A DNA stretch of 64,000 bases from Francisella adeliensis (GTDB lineage: Bacteria > Pseudomonadota > Gammaproteobacteria > Francisellales > Francisellaceae), in assembly GCF_003290445.1 (NCBI RefSeq), contig NZ_CP021781.1, positions 1,240,001 through 1,304,000 of the forward strand, in the 5' to 3' direction. A program made the position numbers and the translations under genes. The notes under the pieces were generated by a model. The model saw nothing but the letters and a program-made list of their open reading frames with translations, ran no database searches and had not been told where the DNA came from. Numbering within the stretch: position 1 is the stretch's first letter; each line of letters begins with the position of its first letter. Positions 22,188 through 33,585 of this stretch are shown here, in pieces.

Positions 22188-23222
22188 ATGAGTAAAATTA
22201 AAAAATACGAACAAATAAACACTACAAAATATATAAACCCTGTTGGAAATATTTCTGTAATAGGATTTGGTGCAATGGGAATATCTGAATTTTATGGCGA
22301 TACGAATGCAGATGAAGCTATCAATGCTATGAAAGAAGCTCTAGACAATGGTATCAATCATTTTGATACGGCAGATGGTTACGCTTATGGTGCTAATGAA
22401 GTTTTTTTAGGTAAACACCTTAATTTAAAGAACACTTCAATTAGAAAAAATCTGATTATAGCCTCTAAAGCAGGAATTTTAAGAGACAAAAATGATCCGA
22501 ATGTTAGAGGAATATGTATAGAACCCAAATATTTGAGGGAGCAACTAAATCATTCCTTAAAAAATTTACAAACAAACTACTTGGATATTTTCTATGTCCA
22601 TCGTCTTCCTCCTAATGCCAACGAACAAGAACTAGAGGTTTTAGGAAGGTTTCTTAAAGATATAAGAGAAGAAGGTTTGGTTAAATCTGTTGGATTAAGT
22701 GAGCCAAACCTTGAACAGTTAAAAATCTTACATCAAATCACTAGCATAGATTTTGTACAGTCCGAGTATTCACTGCTTGAGCGTATTGTTGAAAATAATG
22801 GCATTCTTGATATGTGTAAAAGTAATTTTATCAATTTTGTAGCATATAGCCCTCTATGTAGAGGTATGCTTACAGATACTTTTTCAACATCATTGTTACA
22901 AGGCAATGACTTCAGGCAGACTTTACCCAAGTTCACAGGAAACAACTATACTGAAAATATGAAACTTATTGAAAAGCTGAAAGTTATTGCTGATAGTTTA
23001 AACATTTCCTTATCAATATTATCACTTTCATGGCTCATTTCTCAAAATGTACTTGTAATACCAGGTATGCGAAAAACCTCAAGAGTTAAAGATTCTTTAA
23101 CCGCTTACGAAATAAACTTGAATAAAGAAGTTCTAGAAAAAATTGATTCTATTGCTCATCATGGAGCAACTCATGGTACAAGATATTCTCAAAGTGCTAT
23201 GGATGCTTACGGATTTGAATAA
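22188..23222 (+). CDS. Aldo/keto reductase
   Basis: This is an NADPH-dependent oxidoreductase of the AKR superfamily, 344 aa. The catalytic tetrad is visible: Asp and Tyr in NHFDTADGYAYGANE, Lys in LIIASKAG, and His in DIFYVHRLPP. The VIPGMRKTSRVKDSLTAYE segment is the usual C-terminal NADP-binding region. It resembles the YakC/YhdN-like subgroup. The substrate is unknown. It is divergent from the broken LuxR regulator and shares a 93-bp upstream region with it, so it may have been that regulator's target. Confidence 0.9.
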   Translation: MSKIKKYEQINTTKYINPVGNISVIGFGAMGISEFYGDTNADEAINAMKEALDNGINHFDTADGYAYGANEVFLGKHLNLKNTSIRKNLIIASKAGILRDKNDPNVRGICIEPKYLREQLNHSLKNLQTNYLDIFYVHRLPPNANEQELEVLGRFLKDIREEGLVKSVGLSEPNLEQLKILHQITSIDFVQSEYSLLERIVENNGILDMCKSNFINFVAYSPLCRGMLTDTFSTSLLQGNDFRQTLPKFTGNNYTENMKLIEKLKVIADSLNISLSILSLSWLISQNVLVIPGMRKTSRVKDSLTAYEINLNKEVLEKIDSIAHHGATHGTRYSQSAMDAYGFE

Positions 23223-23567
23223 ACATATGTTGCTATAAATAAAAATCATTACACAACAACCTTTTTTAATTAAAAATTGTATTTTATAAGAGTATGTATC
23301 TTAAATAAAGAAGCTTAATTTAATTTCCTATAGATTTAACAAACCCACTCAAAAAACCTTATGCCGTCTATTTAAATAAGTTTTATAAAATGTCTAATGT
23401 AAGCTCTTACAACACACAAATATTTACTTAACAAAAAATTAAACAGTAATCAAGCTTCAACCTTTTAAGATAGGATTACTTGAATATTCATTAGATTAGG
23501 CTGATAATGAGAATGTAAGCATTTTTTATTTGCTTATAAATTTTAGCAACTATAAGAGGATTATATT
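23223..23567. other. Intergenic region before the chitinase
   Basis: This 345-bp AT-rich stretch holds no ORF that I can support. Its only recognisable contents are the chitinase promoter near its right end and a small stem (TAAGCA 23516-23521 with TGCTTA 23531-23536) at the very start of the predicted transcript. No clear terminator for the aldo/keto reductase is seen. Confidence 0.6.
23480..23508 (+). promoter_or_regulatory. Putative sigma-70 promoter of the chitinase gene
   Basis: TTGAAT (23480-23485) and GATAAT (23503-23508) are spaced exactly 17 bases apart. Transcription would start near 23515, giving a 5' leader of about 50 bases that opens with a weak 6-bp hairpin. Confidence 0.6.
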
Positions 23568-25874
23568 ATGAAATCAAAATATAAATTAATATCAGCAATA
23601 ACTCTAGCCTTTATGGGATCAATTGCATATGCAGATTGTAATCTTGAAGAAGCAAAAGATGGATGGACAGGATCTATAAGATTTAAATGTGATGCAGACA
23701 CGAACTTACTAGATAAACCTATTAGCTTTGAGCTATCAAATGGAGTACAAGTAGGTAGCGTATGGGGATTACCTGGGAAAACTAATGTAATTAAAAATGG
23801 CAACAAAGTAACTGTAACTGTAGAAAAATGGTGGCCACAAGATCAAGGATATGTTTTACCAGCAGGAAAATCCACTGTAGTATCTTTCTCACCTTTAAAT
23901 GTAGCAACATATGATGCAAACTATGCTCCTGATTTTGAGATTAGAAACTTTGATGTAGGTAATGGATCTCAAGAGCAGCAAATTGGTGAGTTTACAATCA
24001 GTACTGGAGAAAACCCTCAGGGAGTAGATTCAAACTCTACTCCTCATATCATAATATATAATGACAATGGTGCTAAAGTTGAAGACTTTAATCTAGACTG
24101 GAACTCATCTATAACCAAACAGCTAACAGTTGGCAAATATACTGTTTTTGCTGAAGATATAGGTAGTAGTAAAGCCTACGTATCACCAGCTAATTTTACA
24201 GTAGCTCAAAATGATAGTGTCAACTTAGATGTTAACTATTCTGCTCCAGCTCCTGCTGAAGTTGGATCTATAAGCCTTACCGCTGATATAGCAATCAATT
24301 CAACTCAAAAACCTGCTTACACGATTAAAAGCGAATCTGATGCTAACTTTATAAGACAGGGAACAATCAGTCTAAATAATGCTACAGTCATAAATGACCT
24401 CCCTGAAGGCAAATATATTATCTCTGTTGCAGATATGTCTGCTGATGGTGCTATATTTAAAGCTAATCCGATTAGTACTAATGTAACTAAATTCAACACT
24501 ACAGATGTTAATCTAGAGTTTATAAAACAAGAAGTTGCTACGCAAACTGTTACTATAAATGTTAAAGGCTTACCAAATGAGCAAACAGCTATATTAACTT
24601 TAATGAATGATAACAATGATAGCCAAGAGATTACACTTGATAGTAATAATACCTTTGAGATTGATATTCCTAAAGATAATTCTACATGGACTGCTACGGT
24701 TACAAAGCCAAATGGTTACAAAGCTACCTTAAGCACAAGTTCATTCTCAGCAGATAATGATTCTCAAAATATTGAAATTCAATTTGAGCAAAGAGCTCCG
24801 ATAGAATCAGGTAAAAAAGTAGTTGGATACTGGGCAAACTGGAAAGGTGCTATGCAAAGTTCTAGTACAAATATGGCTGAATCTCAATACTATACAAATG
24901 ATGTAGCTCCTTATACTCATGTCTTATACTCTTTCTTAACTTTAGCTAAAAACCCTAATCCAGATAATCCATCAAACACTGAGTGGGATGGTACCGCTAT
25001 ATACGAATCTATGACAGCAAAAGATGTTTTAGGATTGATGAAAGTTTATCCAGAAGGTACTGCTGGTTGGGAACGTGAAGATAACTGGATGAGATCTAGA
25101 GTTGATGGTCTAATAGAAGCAACTCATAAAACCGATGGTAAGTTTATTTGGGCTTTAGGTGGCTGGTCTGATTTACAGCAAACAATTAGTCCAGCCCAAG
25201 TGGATAAACTTGTAGATATGATGGTTCAATTGCTAAAACAAAGTGGGGATGGTATTGATTTTGACTGGGAGCATATTAATCAATTAGCTAATGGTCAACC
25301 GAACCCTAACGCAAAAGAAGAGCAAGCAGTCTTAGCAGAAACGATGCTGAAACTACGCCAAAAACTTGATGCCGCAGGAATGCAAGATAAAGAAATAGGT
25401 TATACAACTCGATTTAATGCATTTATGACAGATAGTAAAAAGTATGGTTTTGCTGGATTTAAATCTGATGGTGAAGGTATTGCTATAGATAATTGGTTAA
25501 AAGCTAATGGCAGTTCTCTAAACAAAGTGGTAAATTGGGTAAATATCATGGCTTACGATGTTGGTCCTAGCTATATGCCAAATGGTAAAACCTGGAATAT
25601 GGACGTATATAAAGATGTATTAGATACATTTAAAGCCCGAGTAAACCCAGAGCTTATTGTACTTGGTTTTGAACCAGGATTCCAAGCAGCTGGTGGTGTA
25701 TGGGAAGGAATGGATGTTAGTAAACAAGCAGTTAACTATGTTGCTGAAAATAATTATGGTGGTAGCATGTTCTGGGCCATTAACTTACCAAACCCAGCAG
25801 TTGATGGAAGTAAACTAGGACTTAATTCAGATATTCTTGCGGATTATTCTAAAGAAAAATTTGAAATAGAATAA
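23568..25874 (+). CDS. Secreted GH18 chitinase
   Basis: The enzyme cleaves chitin or chitooligosaccharides outside the cytoplasm. The 768-aa protein has a signal peptide (residues 1-22, ending AYA). A carbohydrate-binding-like domain follows with paired cysteines and several tryptophans (about 23-125). Then come three tandem beta-sandwich repeats (about 131-410), each ending in a V/I-N/E-hydrophobic strand. The C-terminal GH18 barrel (about 415-765) starts KVVGYWANWKG and has the catalytic D561-G-I-D-F-D-W-E568, with E568 the proton donor, and a downstream MAYDVG motif. Francisella carries several chitinases and I do not assign which one this is. The gene appears monocistronic. Confidence 0.92.
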   Translation: MKSKYKLISAITLAFMGSIAYADCNLEEAKDGWTGSIRFKCDADTNLLDKPISFELSNGVQVGSVWGLPGKTNVIKNGNKVTVTVEKWWPQDQGYVLPAGKSTVVSFSPLNVATYDANYAPDFEIRNFDVGNGSQEQQIGEFTISTGENPQGVDSNSTPHIIIYNDNGAKVEDFNLDWNSSITKQLTVGKYTVFAEDIGSSKAYVSPANFTVAQNDSVNLDVNYSAPAPAEVGSISLTADIAINSTQKPAYTIKSESDANFIRQGTISLNNATVINDLPEGKYIISVADMSADGAIFKANPISTNVTKFNTTDVNLEFIKQEVATQTVTINVKGLPNEQTAILTLMNDNNDSQEITLDSNNTFEIDIPKDNSTWTATVTKPNGYKATLSTSSFSADNDSQNIEIQFEQRAPIESGKKVVGYWANWKGAMQSSSTNMAESQYYTNDVAPYTHVLYSFLTLAKNPNPDNPSNTEWDGTAIYESMTAKDVLGLMKVYPEGTAGWEREDNWMRSRVDGLIEATHKTDGKFIWALGGWSDLQQTISPAQVDKLVDMMVQLLKQSGDGIDFDWEHINQLANGQPNPNAKEEQAVLAETMLKLRQKLDAAGMQDKEIGYTTRFNAFMTDSKKYGFAGFKSDGEGIAIDNWLKANGSSLNKVVNWVNIMAYDVGPSYMPNGKTWNMDVYKDVLDTFKARVNPELIVLGFEPGFQAAGGVWEGMDVSKQAVNYVAENNYGGSMFWAINLPNPAVDGSKLGLNSDILADYSKEKFEIE

Positions 25875-25891
25875 TACCCAAATAAATCTTC

Positions 25892-25909
25892 AAAGCTTTA
25901 TAGCTTTTT
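25892..25909 (+). terminator. Short stem-loop after the chitinase gene
   Basis: AAAGCT and AGCTTT form a 6-bp stem with a TTAT loop, followed by two further T residues, 18 bases past the stop. It is weak but well placed for an intrinsic terminator. Confidence 0.4.
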
Positions 25910-26129
25910 CTGCTATCAATACCTTTATTCTTAGTCTTTATATATATATATTGTTACTATTGTTTAGAAACTATTTATCTAGGTAGTAATATAATCCAAC
26001 AAACTAACTTAGATACTTATAACTGTGTTTCAAAATATAATCTAAATCTTAGAATTTATAAAATAATCTATAAAATAATAAATTTCATAAGATTTAAGCT
26101 GTACTAATTTTATAAAAAAGGAGTTTAAA

Positions 26130-27323
26130 ATGAACAAATTATTCTATTCACATATACAAAATAAAATCCAAGAACTAAAAGATGGTGGCACATACAAAAC
26201 TGAAAGAGTAATCTCGTCTGCTCAAGACCCTGTTATAACGCTTGAAAATGGCGATACTCTAATAAACTTTTGTGCAAATAATTATCTAGGCTTTGCGAAT
26301 AATCCTGAGATTGTAGAGTATGCTAAAAACAATATCGAAGAATGTGGTTATGGTATGGCATCTGTTAGATTTATCTGCGGAACAAATAGCGTTCATAAAG
26401 AACTAGAAAAAGAACTAAGCGATTTCTTTGAATTTGAAGATACTATACTTTACCCTTCTTGTTTTGATGCCAACGCTGGACTTTTTGAAACTCTACTTAC
26501 AAAAGAAGATGCTATCATCAGTGATTCACTAAATCATGCAAGTATTATTGACGGTGTGCGTTTATGTAAAGCTATGCGTTTTAGATATGCAAATAACGAT
26601 ATGAAAGATCTTGAAGAAAAGCTAATCGAGGCCGATAAAGCTGGAGCAAGATTCAAAATGATTGCTACTGATGGCGTATTTTCTATGGATGGTATCATTG
26701 CTGACTTAAAAGCTGTCTGTGATTTAGCAGATAAATACAACGCTATAGTAATGGTTGATGACTCTCATGCTTCTGGTTTTGTCGGTAAAAATGGTAAAGG
26801 CTCGATTGAGCATTGTGGCGTAATGGGTCGAGTAGATATACTTACAGGTACTCTTGGTAAAGGCCTTGGGGGTGCTTCTGGTGGATATATTTGTGCAAAA
26901 AAAGAAATTGTTGATGTACTTAAAAATCTATCTCGCCCTTACCTTTTCTCAAACTCAGTAGCTCCTATTATCGCTAAGACTTCATTAAAAGCTTTAGAAA
27001 TAACAAAAAGCTCAAATAGACTTCGCGATCAATTACAAGCTAACCAACAAAGATTTAGATCTAAAATGACGGCTGCTGGTTTTGATTTAATTCCTGGTGA
27101 GCACCCTATTATTCCTGTGATGATTTACGATGAGAAAAAAGCTGCTGTGTTTGCTGAGAAGCTTTTAGATTATGGTATATATGTGATTGCTTTTTCATTC
27201 CCTGTAGTACCACGAGGCAAAGCTCGTATTCGTACACAAATGTCAGCAGCTCATACTTTTGAGCAAATAGATAAAGCTGTTGAAGGCTTTACAAAAGCTG
27301 CAAAAGAACTAGGGATTATTTAG
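26130..27323 (+). CDS. kbl: 2-amino-3-ketobutyrate CoA ligase
   Basis: This PLP enzyme converts 2-amino-3-oxobutyrate and CoA to glycine and acetyl-CoA. It completes threonine breakdown after Tdh. The 397 residues match the family. The cofactor lysine lies in [16 protein letters not shown], and the PLP-binding aspartate/histidine lie in [12 protein letters not shown]. An AAGGAG site lies 7 bases before the ATG. The tdh start follows one base after the stop, so the two form an operon. Confidence 0.97.
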   Translation: MNKLFYSHIQNKIQELKDGGTYKTERVISSAQDPVITLENGDTLINFCANNYLGFANNPEIVEYAKNNIEECGYGMASVRFICGTNSVHKELEKELSDFFEFEDTILYPSCFDANAGLFETLLTKEDAIISDSLNHASIIDGVRLCKAMRFRYANNDMKDLEEKLIEADKAGARFKMIATDGVFSMDGIIADLKAVCDLADKYNAIVMVDDSHASGFVGKNGKGSIEHCGVMGRVDILTGTLGKGLGGASGGYICAKKEIVDVLKNLSRPYLFSNSVAPIIAKTSLKALEITKSSNRLRDQLQANQQRFRSKMTAAGFDLIPGEHPIIPVMIYDEKKAAVFAEKLLDYGIYVIAFSFPVVPRGKARIRTQMSAAHTFEQIDKAVEGFTKAAKELGII

Positions 27324-27324
27324 T

Positions 27325-28395
27325 ATGAAACAAAAAACTATGAGAGCTTTATCTAAACTAAAAGCCGAACCAGGCATTTGGATGGTTGACGATGCTCCTA
27401 TTCCAGAGTATGGGCATAATGATATTCTTATAAAAATCAGAAAAACTGCAATTTGTGGTACTGATTTACACATTTATAACTGGGATAAATGGTCACAAGA
27501 GACTATACCTGTACCAATGATTATTGGACATGAATTTATTGGTGAGGTGGTAGCATTAGGTGATGGAGTGCAAGGGTTTGATATCGGTGACAGAGTTTCA
27601 GGAGAAGGTCATATTGTATGTGGACACTGCAGAAATTGTAATGCAGGTAAGCGCCATCTTTGTCGTAAAACTATCGGCATAGGCGTAAATGTACAGGGAG
27701 CTTTTGCTGAGTACCTAACTATGCCAGCTAGTAATGTTTTTAAAGTCCCAGACACAATCTCTGATGAAGTTGCTAGCATATTTGACCCCTTAGGTAATGC
27801 TGTCCATACTGCTCTATCTTTTAACCTAACAGGTGAAGATGTACTTATAACAGGAGCTGGACCAATTGGTCTTATGGCTGTTAAAATTGCTAGGTTTTGC
27901 GGTGCAAGAAGAATTGTAGTAACAGATATAAATGAATACCGCCTTAAAAAGGCTAAAGATTTTGGAGCGACTTTTGTATTAAACGTAGCACCATATAAAA
28001 ATCAGGAAGATTTAAATACTGAAATGCGAAAAATAATATCTGGCATAGGTATGACTGAAGGATTTGATGTTGGCTTAGAAATGTCTGGAATTAATTCAGC
28101 TATCTCAATGATGCTTGAAGTTATGAATCATGGAGGTAAACTCTCTCTTTTAGGAATCTCTGCTAGTGATATTTCAGTTAATTGGGGAGCTATTCTTTTC
28201 AAAGGATTAATATTGAAAGGAATTTATGGCAGAGAAATGTTTGAAACATGGTATTTGATGTCAAGTATGTTGCAAGCAGGCATGGATATGAGTCCTGTTA
28301 TCACTCATAGAATGAGCATTAATGACTATAAGGAAGGATTTGAAATCATGAAAAGTGGTAAGTGTGGAAAAGTAATTCTTGACTGGAGTAATTAA
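27325..28395 (+). CDS. tdh: L-threonine 3-dehydrogenase
   Basis: This zinc-dependent medium-chain dehydrogenase oxidises threonine with NAD+ to 2-amino-3-oxobutyrate, the Kbl substrate. It contains the catalytic zinc cysteine in [20 protein letters not shown], the structural zinc motif [15 protein letters not shown], and the Rossmann [10 protein letters not shown]. With the ATG at 27325 it is 356 aa. An in-frame ATG five codons later aligns better with the E. coli start ([10 protein letters not shown]), so the true start may be 27340. Its stop overlaps the next ATG by one base. Confidence 0.96.
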   Translation: MKQKTMRALSKLKAEPGIWMVDDAPIPEYGHNDILIKIRKTAICGTDLHIYNWDKWSQETIPVPMIIGHEFIGEVVALGDGVQGFDIGDRVSGEGHIVCGHCRNCNAGKRHLCRKTIGIGVNVQGAFAEYLTMPASNVFKVPDTISDEVASIFDPLGNAVHTALSFNLTGEDVLITGAGPIGLMAVKIARFCGARRIVVTDINEYRLKKAKDFGATFVLNVAPYKNQEDLNTEMRKIISGIGMTEGFDVGLEMSGINSAISMMLEVMNHGGKLSLLGISASDISVNWGAILFKGLILKGIYGREMFETWYLMSSMLQAGMDMSPVITHRMSINDYKEGFEIMKSGKCGKVILDWSN

Positions 28396-29654
28396 TGGAA
28401 AAGTCAATCTACCATACTAAAAAAATAGATGTCCAATGGGTTTTTACACTCTTTGGGACAGCTGTTGGTGCTGGTTTACTTTATCTACCTGTTCAAGCTG
28501 GGGACAGTGGTTTTTGGGCACTATTAACTGTAATGATATTTGCACTACCTTTAACATACTATTCACATAAAAGTATGGCAAATATAGTAATAAATGCTCA
28601 AGACAAGGCTATTACAGAAGTTTTTACTCATAATCTTGGAAAGTTTTTTGGTTTAATTTGTGTAATGCTATATTTCTTAGCAATATTTTTAAATATGCCA
28701 ATGTATTCAATTGGTTTAAACAATGAGTTGGGTAATTTTCTATATAAATATCATTTTTCAACTATAGACTTTTCTGATCAAATCTGGTTTAGCTTTCTCA
28801 TATTAACTGTTCTAATGACTATTGTTTCCTTAGGTATAAATATAATACTTAAATTTATGCAGTTTATAGTAGTTTCACTAATAATTATGGTTGTTGTTTT
28901 AAGTGTCTATGTCATACCTTATTGGAATGGTGAATTCATTAGTAAAAGTCATTTTGAAATAATGAATTATATAAAAGGTGTATTGATGGTATTGCCTATT
29001 TTAATCCTGTCAATGAACCACTCTCCTGTTGTGTCTAGTCTTGTTGTTTTCTATAAAGAAAATATGGAAATGATTAATACAGATGCAAAAATAAAGGTTT
29101 ATAAAATATTAAAAATTAATGGTTATGTACTTTTCATCTTTGTACTTTTGTTTGTAACATCCTGCTTACTGAGTACAACTATTGAAGACCTAAATACAGC
29201 TAGTGCAAATAATCTTTCAATAGTAACTTTAATTGAACAACAACATCCAATTGCATTATTAAAAATACTTGGGCCGTTGATAGTATTTACAGCTATTATA
29301 AGCTCTTTTGTAGGCTGTTATATTGGCTCTAGAGAAGCATTAAGATATTTATTTAAAAACCTTCTGAACTCTTACTACAATTTAAATATTAAAGATAAAC
29401 ATATCAATCTACTATGTATTTTAATAATTTTTTCTGTACTTTGGGTATGCACGGTCTGTAACTTCAAAATCCTAAATATAATAGGAATATTGGTTGCTCC
29501 AACAGTCGCTTTTTTACTATATATTCTTCCTGTTATTATTATTTACCAAAATATAAGATACCAAGAATATAGAAAGGCTAGTCTAAATGCTATGCTTGTC
29601 ATTATAGGATTAACTATAATTTTTGGCTATATGATAGGGCTTATGATTAACTGA
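28395..29654 (+). CDS. HAAAP-family amino acid permease (probably Thr/Ser)
   Basis: This 419-aa inner-membrane transporter has about eleven hydrophobic segments and the family opening WVFTLFGTAVGAGLLYLPVQAG, as in SdaC and TdcC. The IMVVVLSVYVIPYW and MNHSPVVSSLVVFYKE segments are also typical of SdaC-type proton symporters. Its start overlaps the tdh stop by one base, so the substrate is most likely threonine, feeding Tdh and Kbl. That is inference from context. The ispD gene converges after 6 bases. Confidence 0.85.
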   Translation: MEKSIYHTKKIDVQWVFTLFGTAVGAGLLYLPVQAGDSGFWALLTVMIFALPLTYYSHKSMANIVINAQDKAITEVFTHNLGKFFGLICVMLYFLAIFLNMPMYSIGLNNELGNFLYKYHFSTIDFSDQIWFSFLILTVLMTIVSLGINIILKFMQFIVVSLIIMVVVLSVYVIPYWNGEFISKSHFEIMNYIKGVLMVLPILILSMNHSPVVSSLVVFYKENMEMINTDAKIKVYKILKINGYVLFIFVLLFVTSCLLSTTIEDLNTASANNLSIVTLIEQQHPIALLKILGPLIVFTAIISSFVGCYIGSREALRYLFKNLLNSYYNLNIKDKHINLLCILIIFSVLWVCTVCNFKILNIIGILVAPTVAFLLYILPVIIIYQNIRYQEYRKASLNAMLVIIGLTIIFGYMIGLMIN

Positions 29655-29660
29655 GTTTTT

Positions 29661-30356
29661 TTAGATAAAAAAATTGATAAATTCAAGATCTTCTTTTGTA
29701 GTTATTTTAATATTTTTCCTAGATCCTTCAACAATAATTGGAGATAACCCAAAAAGCTCTAAAGCTGATGACTCGTCTGTAATTTTTTCCATAAGATTAT
29801 TATCAACACAAAACTTAAAAGCACGTTTAAGAGTATTATATCTAGATAATTGAGGAGTTTGAGCTAACCATATATGGCTACGATCTAAAGTTTCTTTAAT
29901 AACCTTCTGAGATACTTTTTTAACTGTTTCAAAGGCTTTAACAGCAAGGATACCACTTTCATCTCTTCCCAATAAAACCTGATCATACAGTAGTTTAATT
30001 TCATCAAAGCTAATAGCTGGCCTAGCTGCATCATGAACGAATATCCAGGCATCATTGTGAACAGCTGCTAAAGAATGTAAAGCATTAAAAACACTTTCAA
30101 ATCTTGTCTCACCTCCTTTACACACTTTAACCTTTGGATGGTTAAAGTACTGAGAAAGCTTCCAATATTCATCATTTTCTTTTAAAGAAACTATAATTAA
30201 ATCAAAAAAATCTTCCTCTACAAATTTAGATAAAGTGGTATCTAAAACTGTATGATTATTGACTAGCTTTAAATATTGTTTAGGAATGTCACTACTCATT
30301 CGACTTCCAATACCAGCAGCAGGAATTATGACATATCTAGGAAGGCTAGTTGACAC
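29661..30356 (-). CDS. ispD: 2-C-methyl-D-erythritol 4-phosphate cytidylyltransferase
   Basis: IspD transfers CMP from CTP to methylerythritol phosphate in the MEP isoprenoid pathway. The nucleotide-binding PAAGIGSRMSSDIPKQYL motif lies at the N-terminus, with VHDAARP and the C-terminal ITTKEDLEF segment further on. I prefer the GTG start at 30356 (231 aa), which has AAGGTGAG about 10 bases upstream. The frame can also start at a GTG at 30371, which would overlap ftsB further. Position after eno and ftsB is the usual gammaproteobacterial order. Confidence 0.93.
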   Translation of the reverse strand: MSTSLPRYVIIPAAGIGSRMSSDIPKQYLKLVNNHTVLDTTLSKFVEEDFFDLIIVSLKENDEYWKLSQYFNHPKVKVCKGGETRFESVFNALHSLAAVHNDAWIFVHDAARPAISFDEIKLLYDQVLLGRDESGILAVKAFETVKKVSQKVIKETLDRSHIWLAQTPQLSRYNTLKRAFKFCVDNNLMEKITDESSALELFGLSPIIVEGSRKNIKITTKEDLEFINFFI

Positions 30357-30636
30357 TATAAAAAATCTCACCTTTCTTTATTAAGCCCATATTTTGACGG
30401 GCTAAACTCTCAAGAACTTCACCATTTTTTCTTAATGAAATAACTTCAGAATAAAGCTTTGTATTTGCCTGAGTCTTATCTTTAACCTCTTTAGTCTCTG
30501 ATATAACATCTGCAGATAATGTCTTATAACTTAGTAGTCCAGTATTACTAAGCCATAACTCATATTGCAGTATTGCTATCAAGAAAATAACTATAGTAAT
30601 AAAAATATAGAAAAACGAATTAGATCGGCTACTCAT
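30346..30636 (-). CDS. ftsB: Cell division protein FtsB
   Basis: This small bitopic septum protein partners FtsL and FtsQ. The 96-aa sequence has one N-terminal membrane helix (about residues 9-27). A coiled-coil-like region and the conserved C-terminal stretch LESLARQNMGLIKKGEIFY follow. Its location between eno and ispD supports the assignment over other DivIC-like proteins. It ends inside the ispD start region. Confidence 0.92.
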   Translation of the reverse strand: MSSRSNSFFYIFITIVIFLIAILQYELWLSNTGLLSYKTLSADVISETKEVKDKTQANTKLYSEVISLRKNGEVLESLARQNMGLIKKGEIFYSVN

Positions 30637-30645
30637 GAAATTTTA

Positions 30646-32019
<1,374 letters not shown>

Positions 32020-32070
32020 TTAACTCCTTTAGTTAAATTAGTCTCTTTTGAGCTTGAAAAACTAGTTGTA

Positions 32071-32099
32071 ATTATAAGCTAGCTATCTTAACTTTGCAA
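32071..32099 (-). promoter_or_regulatory. Putative sigma-70 promoter of eno
   Basis: Read leftward, TTGCAA (32094-32099) is followed after exactly 17 bases by a perfect TATAAT (32071-32076). Transcription would begin near 32064, giving a leader of about 50 bases that contains the inverted repeat around the ribosome site. Confidence 0.65.
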
Positions 32100-32122
32100 T
32101 TTAATATAATTGTTTAGATTGA

Positions 32123-33358
32123 TTATTCTGAGAGCTTATCAGATATTACTTCTTGAGCTTCAGCAAAACCCACAGTCTCTGGTGTGGCGATAGTAAACGG
32201 TGCAGTACCGGTAGCCTCTTCTCTAGATTTCAACCTATAGTAAACATATACACTTAATACTATTGAGGCTGCAAGTATTATAATGAAGAAACCTAATGGC
32301 CCAACTATCGCCATAAAATTAGTAATTATGATGGGTCCAATCACTGAACCAACACCATAAGCAATTGTTATTACCCCTATAGCACCAACAATCTCATGAT
32401 CCTCAAGAAAGTCGCTCGCATGAGAAATTGATAGTGGATAAATTACAAAAGCACAACCACCAAACAAAAATATAACTATTGCAAATATAAAGGGTAAACC
32501 ATATAGTAATAATGCGAGTAATGAAGTTACAACTATACCAACTACAGCTAAAAGTATGACTTTTCTACGATCAATAATATCTGATAATTTACCCATTGGA
32601 ACCTGGAGCAACATGCCACCTAATATAGTAGTCATCATTAATACAGATATTAAATTATGAGTGCTGTCCATTCTAACTAAAAATATAGGTAAAATTGTAT
32701 ATATCGAACCAATAATAGCCCCACCAATACCTCCTGCAACTATAGCTAGAGGTACTTTTTTAAATATTTTTTTAGGAGAACATACCTCGTCCGAATGAGG
32801 TGCTGGAGCAACTGTTTTTGTAAATGCCATTAGTACAATGGCTATACTACATAAAGAAGATATAAAACAATATGCTAATAATGACTGACTAAAATGCACA
32901 TTTATCATCAACTGAGATACTGCTTGTGTGCCATAGTATACAAACAAATAAATAGAAAATATAAGTCCTCTATTTTTCTTATCTGACGATAAAATACACC
33001 AACTTTCAATAATTATAAAAAGTGCTGCTAATGAGTAGCCTGAGGTAAACCTAAATATTATCCAAACAGAAGTCTCTTTAAATATCCCCAAAGTCATTGT
33101 ACTTATCGCCATAAGTGATGCAAATAATACAAAAGCTCTTATAAAACCAACCCTTACAACAGTAAACTGGGAGAAATATGACCCTGTAGTCATACCTAGA
33201 AAATAAGCAGCAGAAATTATCCCTATCATAAAATTTGAACGGCCTAAGCTGTTTAATTCTATTGATGAAAATGTAGTAAAATAACCATTACCAAATGACA
33301 ATACACACATTGCCACAATAGGCGTAATTATCAATAAAAGAGTTTGTCTAACAGTCAT
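32123..33358 (-). CDS. MFS transporter, YcaD-like
   Basis: This 411-aa carrier has about twelve hydrophobic segments. The N-terminal half (NGYFTTFSSIELNSLGRSNFMIG, AYFLGMTTGSYFSQ, RVGFIRAF) matches the YcaD subgroup of the major facilitator superfamily. The loop between helices 8 and 9 has GKLSDIIDRRKVI, a second A-motif. The C-terminal tail is hydrophilic. The substrate is unknown, and nothing in the neighbours (eno downstream, a ROK kinase upstream) defines it firmly. The 227 bases upstream show no gene. Confidence 0.85.
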   Translation of the reverse strand: MTVRQTLLLIITPIVAMCVLSFGNGYFTTFSSIELNSLGRSNFMIGIISAAYFLGMTTGSYFSQFTVVRVGFIRAFVLFASLMAISTMTLGIFKETSVWIIFRFTSGYSLAALFIIIESWCILSSDKKNRGLIFSIYLFVYYGTQAVSQLMINVHFSQSLLAYCFISSLCSIAIVLMAFTKTVAPAPHSDEVCSPKKIFKKVPLAIVAGGIGGAIIGSIYTILPIFLVRMDSTHNLISVLMMTTILGGMLLQVPMGKLSDIIDRRKVILLAVVGIVVTSLLALLLYGLPFIFAIVIFLFGGCAFVIYPLSISHASDFLEDHEIVGAIGVITIAYGVGSVIGPIIITNFMAIVGPLGFFIIILAASIVLSVYVYYRLKSREEATGTAPFTIATPETVGFAEAQEVISDKLSE

Positions 33359-33585
33359 GATGATCTACTTTTAATTGGGCTTTCTTATAGTGCTGATTAT
33401 AGCCTATGAAACATAACAAGTTAAGTAATTAAAGCGATAATTTTGAAATTGATTGATTAATTAATTTTATTAAAATCATTAAATTTAAGAGGCCTGACTA
33501 TTGTTAGATAAAACCTAGTAAAAATGATAAAAAAGGAGGTTATAATAATTTTTTAAAGATTTATTGGGCTAAATTTATAGACACT

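Noticed and set aside
23503-23521. Possible Fur box upstream of the chitinase (GATAATGAGAATG)
   Set aside because: Only the first half matches the consensus (11 of 19), and GATAAT is better explained as the -10 box, exactly 17 bases from TTGAAT.
33530-33545. AAAGGAGG-like ribosome site on the plus strand between the MFS and ROK genes
   Set aside because: No start codon with an open frame follows it.
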